From contig NZ_WVZN01000031.1 in the NCBI RefSeq assembly GCF_011772445.1, forward strand, positions 1 through 46,794: DNA of 46,794 nt, in the 5' to 3' direction. Of this stretch, positions 41,011-46,794 are shown one piece after another. The stretch comes from Hydrogenophaga sp. (lineage in GTDB: Bacteria > Pseudomonadota > Gammaproteobacteria > Burkholderiales > Burkholderiaceae_C). A program made the position numbers and the translations under genes. The notes beneath the pieces are model-generated. The model searched no databases. It had not been told where the DNA came from and saw only the letters and a program-made list of their open reading frames with translations. Each line of letters begins with the position of its first letter. Position 1 is the first letter of the stretch.

Positions 41011-41826
41011 ATGAGCGACCCGTCCGCCAGCGGCTTTGGCAAATTCGTGCCGGGGTTCGACTTTCTGCAGGGCCTGGCCACGCAGGCGGCCGGCGGCATC
41101 GCCCAGGGCATCGGGCAGAACATCCCGCAACTGCCCAACCTCAGCCACTGGGTGGCGCCCACCTTCAATGTCGAGGAACTCGAGAAACGCATCGAGGAGC
41201 TCAAGGCCGTGCACTTCTGGCTGGACCAGAACGCCAAGGCCCTGGGCGCCACCATCCAGGCCCTGGAGGTGCAGAAGATGACCCTGTCCACGCTGAAGAC
41301 GATGAACTTCAGCATGGGCGACGTGGCCAACGCGCTCAAGCTCAAGACAGCCGAGGTCGCCGCCAAGGCCAACCAGTTCCCGGGTCTGGAGGTGCCGCCG
41401 CGCACCTACGGCGCCACCGAAGCGCCCAAGCCCGCCCGGCGCAAGCCCGCCGCAAAAAAGGCCCCCGCCGCCAAGGCGGACAAGGCCTCCGCAACCGCCC
41501 CGGCGGGTGGCGTGGTCGACCCGCTGCAGTGGTGGGGTGCCTTGTCGCAGCAGTTTCAACAGATCGCCACGAACGCGCTGAAGGACGCGGCGAAGCAGGG
41601 CGCGTTGGACACCACGCGCCAGGTGGCCACGGGCCTGACAGACGCCGCCGTGAAGACCGCCACCGGACTGGCCGGCCAGGCCGCGCGCTCGGCCGCCGGC
41701 ACCGTGGGCCGTGGCGTGGGTGCGGCAGCCGGCATGGGCCGTGCGGCGGCGCGCGCGGTGGCCCCCGCTGCCAAGGCGCCGGCCAAGAAGACAGCGCCCC
41801 GCAAGCCACGCGACAAACGCGCTTGA
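41011..41826 (+). CDS. phaM: PhaM-type polyhydroxyalkanoate granule protein
   Basis: A 271-residue protein. Residues about 1-110 are the PhaM domain (FGKFVPGFDFLQGLA, HWVAPTFNVEELEKRIEEL, FWLDQNAKALGATIQALEVQ). The C-terminal half is Lys/Ala/Pro-rich like histone H1 (RRKPAAKKAPAAKADK near residue 135-150, and a basic end). In Ralstonia, PhaM activates the PHA synthase PhaC1, binds granules and uses this tail to attach them to the nucleoid so that both daughter cells inherit granules. No phaC or phaP gene is in the window. The next gene starts 31 bases later. Confidence 0.85.
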   Translation: MSDPSASGFGKFVPGFDFLQGLATQAAGGIAQGIGQNIPQLPNLSHWVAPTFNVEELEKRIEELKAVHFWLDQNAKALGATIQALEVQKMTLSTLKTMNFSMGDVANALKLKTAEVAAKANQFPGLEVPPRTYGATEAPKPARRKPAAKKAPAAKADKASATAPAGGVVDPLQWWGALSQQFQQIATNALKDAAKQGALDTTRQVATGLTDAAVKTATGLAGQAARSAAGTVGRGVGAAAGMGRAAARAVAPAAKAPAKKTAPRKPRDKRA

Positions 41827-41857
41827 ACCCCGCGGGCCCGCGCGGCTCGAAGACCGC

Positions 41858-43150
41858 ATGAAACGTTTTCCCCAGGCGCACGCCACCCACCCGCAATGGC
41901 GCATGGCCGCGGCCATGGTCGTGGCCCAACTGCGCGCGCAGATGGCCCTGCCCGACCACGCGCACCAGCCCTCGCTGGGCCTGCTCTACATCACCGACCA
42001 CTACGCCGACGACGCGCAGGCCGTGCTGGAGTGCGTGAGCGCCGAGCTGCCCGAGGTGACCGACTGGGCCGGCACCGTGGGCGTGGGGGTCTCCGCCAGC
42101 AACGTCGAGTACTTCGACGAGCCCGCGCTGTCGGTGATGCTGTGTGACCTGAGCCCCGACCAGTACCGCGTGTTCAGCGGCGTGGCGCCGCTGTCGGCCA
42201 GCGGACGCGCCGAGGGTGGTGAGGGTTTTGTCGCGCACACCGCGCTGGTGCACGCCGACGCCGGCACGCCTGAAGTGGGTGAGCTCATCGCCGAGATGGC
42301 CGATCGCACCGGCAGCGGCTACCTGTTCGGCGGGCTGGCCGGCAGTCGCGGCCCCACGGTGCAGTTCGCGTTGGGCAGCGCCGGCAACATCAGCGGCCAC
42401 GGCGCCGCCAGCGGCGTGTTCCACGGCGGACTCAGCGGCGTGGCCTTCGGGCGCGAGGTGGGCATCGTCTCGCGCGTCACGCAGGGCGCGCAGCCCATCG
42501 CCGCGACCCACGTGGTGACCGAATCCGAGGGGCACCTCGTGCTTCGTCTGGATGGCGAGCCGGCGCTCGACGTGCTGCTGCGCGAACTGGAGATCTCGCT
42601 CGACCACCCCGAGCACGCGATGTCGCGCCTGCGGCAGACGCTGGTGGGTCTGACGCGCCCGGGCCCGGATGGCGCCACCGCGTGGAGCGACAGCGCGCAC
42701 CGGCGCGGCGCCTTCGGGCACGAGGTGATCGTGCGCCACCTCATCGGCCTGGACCCGGTGCGCCGTGGCGTGGCCATCGCCGAGCTGGCCCCGGTCGGCT
42801 CGCGCCTGGCCTTCTGCGAGCGCCATGCGCAGGCCGCACGCGCCGACCTCATGCGCGTGTGCGCCGAGGTGCGTGAGGAACTGGAACCGGAGGAACTGCT
42901 GTTCGGCGGCGAGGGCTCGGGCGACGTGGACACGGCGCCGAAGCCGGCGCGCGATATCGCGGGCGCGGTGTACGTGAGCTGCGCGGGGCGGGGTGGGCCG
43001 CACTTCGGCGGGCCGAGCGCGGAGTTGCAGATCGTGCGCCACGCGCTGGGCGACGTGCCGCTGGTGGGCTTTTTCGCCGGCGGCGAGATCGCGCACCACC
43101 GGCTCTATGGCTACACCGGCGTGCTCACGGTGTTCGTGCGCGAAGCCTGA
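41858..43150 (+). CDS. FIST domain sensory protein
   Basis: A 430-residue soluble protein; the ATG at 41858 is used because the frame upstream overlaps phaM. It has an N-terminal FIST domain (residues about 30-230, for example AGTVGVGVSASNVEYF and GSGYLFGGLAGSRGP) and a C-terminal FIST_C domain (about 235-420, FIGLDPVRRG-like stretches and YVSCAGRGGPHFGG near 370, ending GFFAGGEIAHHRLYGYTG). FIST domains are predicted small-molecule sensors, mostly for amino acids, and here no kinase or output domain is attached. It may form a unit with phaM; the link is by position only. Confidence 0.85.
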   Translation: MKRFPQAHATHPQWRMAAAMVVAQLRAQMALPDHAHQPSLGLLYITDHYADDAQAVLECVSAELPEVTDWAGTVGVGVSASNVEYFDEPALSVMLCDLSPDQYRVFSGVAPLSASGRAEGGEGFVAHTALVHADAGTPEVGELIAEMADRTGSGYLFGGLAGSRGPTVQFALGSAGNISGHGAASGVFHGGLSGVAFGREVGIVSRVTQGAQPIAATHVVTESEGHLVLRLDGEPALDVLLRELEISLDHPEHAMSRLRQTLVGLTRPGPDGATAWSDSAHRRGAFGHEVIVRHLIGLDPVRRGVAIAELAPVGSRLAFCERHAQAARADLMRVCAEVREELEPEELLFGGEGSGDVDTAPKPARDIAGAVYVSCAGRGGPHFGGPSAELQIVRHALGDVPLVGFFAGGEIAHHRLYGYTGVLTVFVREA

Positions 43151-43161
43151 GGGGGCGGCGT

Positions 43162-43809
43162 TCAGCGGCGCTGCCGCGCGCGCTCGAGCGCGCGTTGCGC
43201 GTCATCCGGCGTCATGCCGTACCCGTCGGCGAAAGCGGCCACGCTCAGGCCACTGGCTTCGAAGGCGCGCAGCAGCGCGGCTTCGCGCGCGATGCGCGCG
43301 CTGGCTTCATCGAGCGCGGCCTCGGTGGCCGCGTTGATCGCTTCGTCGCGACCGCGCACCAGGGTGGCGTAGGCCTCGCGGCCCAGGCCGCTGGCCTCGA
43401 AGGCGCGCGCGATGCGCTGGCGCAATTGCGGGCCCATGTCCTCGGGGCTGCGTGCCTGGCGGCGGCGAAACACTTCGACGATGGCGTGGTGGCGCTGCTC
43501 TGGGGCCACCACCTCCACCGCCTCACCTTCCAGGTTGCGGCGCGGTTGGCCCGAGGCCACGGCGTTCAGGTAGCGCGTGCTGCGCGTGTGGATGCCCAGC
43601 GCGGCCTTCAGCGCCTCGCCTTCCAGTTCGCCGTGCGCGGCCAGCAGGTCTTCGTAGATGCCGCGTTTGAGCGGGCGCGGCTCGTCGCCGAACAGGACGG
43701 GGTGCCACTCGGCCAGTTGGGCCAGCAGCGGGTGGCGCGGTGCAGAGGGGGCCTTGGGCGCCTTGGGGCCCTGGCGGGGGCGCCGGGGCTGGGGTCGGGT
43801 GTCGTTCAT
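43162..43809 (-). CDS. ProQ/FinO domain RNA chaperone
   Basis: A 215-residue basic protein. The ProQ/FinO domain covers residues about 25-120 and shows HPLLAQLAEWHPVLFGDE, PLKRGIYEDLLAAHG, IHTRSTRYLNAVASG and a following basic turn (QPRRNLEGEAV). This family binds small RNAs and 3' ends of mRNAs. The N-terminal RRPRQGPKAPKAP tail is basic and unstructured; the C-terminal 80 residues form an Ala/Arg-rich helical region. An 18-base perfect palindrome (43177-43194) lies in its last codons, a possible RNA hairpin or a simple product of Arg/Ala codons. It is convergent with the FIST gene. Confidence 0.85.
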   Translation of the reverse strand: MNDTRPQPRRPRQGPKAPKAPSAPRHPLLAQLAEWHPVLFGDEPRPLKRGIYEDLLAAHGELEGEALKAALGIHTRSTRYLNAVASGQPRRNLEGEAVEVVAPEQRHHAIVEVFRRRQARSPEDMGPQLRQRIARAFEASGLGREAYATLVRGRDEAINAATEAALDEASARIAREAALLRAFEASGLSVAAFADGYGMTPDDAQRALERARQRR

Positions 43810-43888
43810 GCAGGGGTGGGTTCGACGGGCAAGCCCGCGATCATGCCAGCGATCCGTGCACTGCGACGCCAGCCATGCGGCGGTACCG

Positions 43889-44620
43889 CTAGCGCCTCAG
43901 GTGCGTGAAGGCCTCGAACTCCCAACTGCGCATGGCCAGCACCAGGGTGTAGCCCTCCCGGTCTTTCTCGGCCAGTTTCTGGTCGGTCTGGTGCTGCTGG
44001 GCGAAGTCCTGCGCGACGCGCTGCAGCCGCTCCAGGAACAGCGGCGCCAGCGTGCGGCTCACCGAGCCGTGCACCAGCATCAGGCCCTCGCCGGGGCCGT
44101 CGAAGCCGCCCGCGAAGTAGTCCAGCAGCGCGTGCTCGCGAAAGAAATTCATCACCGGGCCGTGCGGGCGCCAGCGGAACGTCTTGGCGAGCTTCAGGCG
44201 GTAGCGGTTGAGCGGGCGCAGTTCGATGATGCCGATGCGGTCGAGCTGGGCCAGGTACTTCACGCACTCCGCTTCGTTGAGCCGGTAGGTGGCGCTTATC
44301 TGCTCCACCGTCCACTGACTCAGGACGCAGATGGCCACCAGCAGCAGCTTCTTGTCGGCCACCACCGCGCGCTCCTGCGCGGGCGTGAGCTCGGTCACCA
44401 GCGGCTGCGCGTCGGCCACGCGGCGCGAGAGTTCGGCGAAGTCGAGCTTGAGCGCGCGGCAGATGGCGTCGATGCGCGACAGCGACATGTCGCCTTTGGC
44501 GAGCATGCGCTTGACGCTGGACTCGGCCATGCCCATGGCGCTCGCCAGGTCGGCGTAGGTCATGTGCGCGGACTTGAGCTCGCGCTTGATGGCGGTGATG
44601 AGGTCGGCGGTGGTGCTCAT
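43889..44620 (-). CDS. Cro/C1 (XRE) type helix-turn-helix regulator
   Basis: A 243-residue regulator. The N-terminal 70 residues form a XRE helix-turn-helix (MTYADLASAMGMAESSVKRM, with LSRIDAICRALKLDFAEL). The remaining 170 residues are helical with a second winged-helix-like part (LSQWTVEQISATYRLNEAECVKYL) and a C-terminal part (HGSVSRTLAPLFLERLQRVAQ) that I cannot name. It is divergent from the lysophospholipid transporter/acyltransferase gene across 140 bases and may control it; that is inference. There is no phage or plasmid gene nearby. Confidence 0.85.
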   Translation of the reverse strand: MSTTADLITAIKRELKSAHMTYADLASAMGMAESSVKRMLAKGDMSLSRIDAICRALKLDFAELSRRVADAQPLVTELTPAQERAVVADKKLLLVAICVLSQWTVEQISATYRLNEAECVKYLAQLDRIGIIELRPLNRYRLKLAKTFRWRPHGPVMNFFREHALLDYFAGGFDGPGEGLMLVHGSVSRTLAPLFLERLQRVAQDFAQQHQTDQKLAEKDREGYTLVLAMRSWEFEAFTHLRR

Positions 44621-44760
44621 GGCCAGGGCGTCGCAGAGTATCGAGATCCGATACCTCGCATGATGCCATCCGATTCCGTATCGAAATCCGCCCGCCGGCT
44701 CGTGGCGCGAGGCAGAATCCGCCGCGCGCCGCTCCGGTGCCCACCCGAGGAGGAGAAGAC

Positions 44761-46710
44761 ATGACCACCGCCACCTTGCCGTCCGACACCGGCGCCGCGG
44801 CGCAGACCCCCGGCCACGGCCAGTTCGCCCTGCTCAAACAGCGCCGCTTCGCGCCCTTCTTCTGGACGCAGTTCCTCGGCGCCGCGAACGACAACCTGTT
44901 CAAGTTCGCCTTCACCGTGCTCGTCACCTACCAGTTGCAGATCGCCTGGCTGCCCGCCAGCCTGGCCGGCCTGGTGATCGGGGCGCTCTTCATCCTGCCC
45001 TTCCTGCTGTTTTCGGCCACCAGCGGCCAGTTGGCGGACAAGCTGGAAAAGCGCTCGCTCATGGTCTTCGTGAAGCGATTGGAGATCGGCATCATGGCGC
45101 TGGCCGCGTGGGGCTTTTTCGGCCAGCACATCGCCGTGCTGCTGGCCTGCACCTTCCTCATGGGGCTTCACTCCACGCTGTTCGGCCCGGTGAAGTTCGC
45201 CTACCTGCCGCAGCATCTGGGCGAGCGCGAGCTCACAGGCGGCAACGGCATGGTGGAGATGGGCACCTTCGTGGCCATCCTGCTGGGCAACGTGGCGGGC
45301 GGCCTGATCATCGCGGTGCCCGAGATCGGCGCGCACCACGTGGGCTTCGCCTGCGTGGGGCTGGCCCTGCTGGGCCGCTTCGCCTCGCATTACGTGCCGC
45401 CCACGCCGGCCACCGACCCGGACCTGGTCATCAACTGGAACCCGGTCACCGAAACCTGGCGCAACCTGAAGCTCGCCCATGGCAACACCGTGGTGTTCCG
45501 CTCGGTGCTGGGCATCAGCTGGATGTGGTTCTTCGGCGCGGTGTTCCTGAGCCTGTTCCCGGCCTTCGCGCGCGACGTGCTGCACGGCAACGAGCAGGTG
45601 GCCTCGCTGCTGCTGGTGGTGTTCTCGGTGGGCATCGGCGTCGGTTCGCTGCTGTGCGAGGTGCTGTCGCGCCGGCACGTGGAGATCGGCCTGGTGCCGC
45701 TGGGTGCCATCGGCATGAGCGTGTTCGCGATCGACCTGTACTTCGCCACGCGCGGCCTGCCGCCGGCCGAGGTGATGGCGCTGGGCAGCTTCCTGGCGGC
45801 TCCTGCACACGCGCGCGTGCTGATCGATCTGGCGCTGCTGAGCCTGTTCGCCGGCCTGTACAGCGTGCCCATGTACGCGCTGATCCAGATGCGCAGCCAG
45901 CCCACGCACCGCGCGCGCATCATCGCGGCCAACAACATCCTCAACGCGCTGTTCATGATCGCCAGCGCGGTGGTGGCCGGTGCCTTGCTGCAACTGGGCT
46001 TCACCATCCCGCAGATGTTTCTGGCGGTGGGCCTGGCGAACGCGGTGGTGGCGTTCTACATCTTCATGCTGGTGCCCGAGTACCTGCTGCGCTTCGTGGC
46101 CTGGGTGGCCTCGCGCCTGGTGTACCGCTTCAAGGTGCGTGGCGACGAGCACATCCCCACCGAGGGCGCGGCGGTGCTGGTGTGCAACCACGTGAGCTTC
46201 GTGGACGCCGTGCTGATCATGGCCGCGAGCCCGCGCCCGATCCGTTTCCTGATGGACCACCGCATCTTCCGCCAGCCGCTGTTGGGCGGGCTGTTCCGCC
46301 TGGCCAAGGCGATCCCGATCGCGCCGCAGGGCGAGGACCCCGAGGCTTACGAGGCCGCGTTCGAGCGCGCCGCGCAGGCGCTGCGCGAAGGCGAGCTGCT
46401 GGCGATCTTTCCCGAAGGCGGCATCACGCGCGACGGCCGCTTGCAGGCCTTCAAGGGCGGGGTGATCAAGATCCTCGAGCGGGCCCGCGCCGATGGCCTG
46501 GCGGTGCCGGTGATTCCGATGGGCCTGACCAACCTGTGGGGTTCGTTCTTCAGCCGCATCGAGGAACGCCGCGGCGAGCGGGTGGCCATGGTGCGGCCGT
46601 TCCGCCGCGGCCTGTTCAACCGCGTGGGCCTGAACGTGGGCGCGCCGGTGGGCGCCGAGGGCGCCACGCCCGAGGGACTGCGTGAGCGGGTCGCGTCGCT
46701 GCTGGCCTGA
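44761..46710 (+). CDS. Fusion of an LplT-like MFS transporter and a PlsC-type acyltransferase
   Basis: A 649-residue inner membrane protein; the ATG follows GGAGGAGAAGAC. Residues about 20-430 form a 12-helix major facilitator (FFWTQFLGAANDNLFKFAF opening, as in LplT). Residues about 450-640 are a lysophospholipid acyltransferase domain with the catalytic HX4D motif NHVSFVD and substrate loop FPEGGITRDG. The same pair is fused with an acyl-CoA ligase in the Aas proteins of some bacteria; here there is no ligase domain, so acyl donors must come from acyl-ACP or acyl-CoA. It probably imports and re-acylates 2-acyl lysophospholipids, as in phospholipid recycling. Confidence 0.93.
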   Translation: MTTATLPSDTGAAAQTPGHGQFALLKQRRFAPFFWTQFLGAANDNLFKFAFTVLVTYQLQIAWLPASLAGLVIGALFILPFLLFSATSGQLADKLEKRSLMVFVKRLEIGIMALAAWGFFGQHIAVLLACTFLMGLHSTLFGPVKFAYLPQHLGERELTGGNGMVEMGTFVAILLGNVAGGLIIAVPEIGAHHVGFACVGLALLGRFASHYVPPTPATDPDLVINWNPVTETWRNLKLAHGNTVVFRSVLGISWMWFFGAVFLSLFPAFARDVLHGNEQVASLLLVVFSVGIGVGSLLCEVLSRRHVEIGLVPLGAIGMSVFAIDLYFATRGLPPAEVMALGSFLAAPAHARVLIDLALLSLFAGLYSVPMYALIQMRSQPTHRARIIAANNILNALFMIASAVVAGALLQLGFTIPQMFLAVGLANAVVAFYIFMLVPEYLLRFVAWVASRLVYRFKVRGDEHIPTEGAAVLVCNHVSFVDAVLIMAASPRPIRFLMDHRIFRQPLLGGLFRLAKAIPIAPQGEDPEAYEAAFERAAQALREGELLAIFPEGGITRDGRLQAFKGGVIKILERARADGLAVPVIPMGLTNLWGSFFSRIEERRGERVAMVRPFRRGLFNRVGLNVGAPVGAEGATPEGLRERVASLLA

Positions 46711-46713
46711 GCG

Positions 46714-46794
46714 TCACCGCTCCAGAATGGATCGCAGAGCGCCGGGCTCGACGGGTTTGTGCAGGAGCGGGAAGCCGAGTTCGGAGGCTTCCTG
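46714..46794 (-). CDS. C-terminal end of a receiver-domain protein (partial)
   Basis: Only 26 codons and the stop are inside the window, on the minus strand; the start is beyond the right edge. The visible sequence includes ELGFPLLHKPVEPGALRSIL, which is the end of a response-regulator receiver: the K-P pair with preceding hydrophobic strand and following helix. It is most likely the last domain of a hybrid histidine kinase or of a receiver regulator. It converges with the acyltransferase gene, with only three bases between the stops. Confidence 0.65.
   Translation of the reverse strand, partial: QEASELGFPLLHKPVEPGALRSILER

Noticed and set aside
43177..43194. Perfect 18-base palindrome in the end of the ProQ-domain gene
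   Set aside because: It consists mostly of alternating CG from Arg and Ala codons and lies in coding sequence, so chance is a sufficient explanation.

Overview
This is a GC-rich bacterial window, most likely from a beta-proteobacterium of the Burkholderiales and probably the family Comamonadaceae (Hydrogenophaga/Acidovorax/Variovorax type). The assignment is inferred from the gene set: pilT-pilU beside yggS, PhaM, a DUF3567 protein, a ProQ/FinO-domain protein, a PutA without a DNA-binding domain opposite an Lrp-type regulator, and PuuA-like glutamine synthetase. No rRNA, tRNA or CRISPR array was seen.

Bases 1-7450 are accessory DNA, with less biased codon use than the rest. The left edge is the 3' end of a large secreted polymorphic toxin gene (haemagglutinin/CdiA type) ending in a TNT-like NAD+-glycohydrolase domain. 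Its presumed immunity gene overlaps it by four bases. Behind it is scrambled cassette debris: a haemagglutinin fragment fused in frame to the first 40 codons of a second immunity copy, an Imm74-like small gene, and an unknown 126-codon gene. Next comes a minus-strand operon of a 63-codon gene with a strong ribosome binding site, an intact cyclase-like/TolB-like/TPR protein, and a decayed tandem copy of it. Divergent from this operon is a two-gene unit: an 80-residue protein with two 20-residue repeats, and a DUF6065-like protein.

Bases 7468-16981 are ordinary chromosomal genes: a hydroxyisobutyrate-dehydrogenase-type reductase, pilT-pilU, yggS, a DUF3617 protein, an Lrp/AsnC regulator facing putA, and a PuuA-like glutamine synthetase. 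Two inverted copies of a palindromic element fill 17003-17240.

Bases 17278-27020 are rich in signalling genes: a GAF/PAS/GGDEF/EAL protein, an RRM-like small protein, a biotinyl-carboxyltransferase protein that lacks its biotin carboxylase half, and a seven-PAS histidine kinase translationally coupled to a receiver-only regulator.

Bases 27021-46794 are metabolic and housekeeping genes: glcD, Hsp20, a lipoprotein plus trypsin-like protease, purU with a LysR regulator, an omega-aminotransferase, a ChaN-like lipoprotein, an AbrB-family membrane protein, DUF3567, an IclR regulator with a DUF3108 protein, a fumarylacetoacetate-hydrolase-family enzyme, a DksA-type zinc finger protein, an enoyl-CoA hydratase-like protein, phaM, a FIST protein, a ProQ-domain protein, an HTH regulator, an LplT-PlsC fusion, and the tail of a receiver-domain gene. 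Several convergent gene pairs end in hairpins that contain one of the stop codons.
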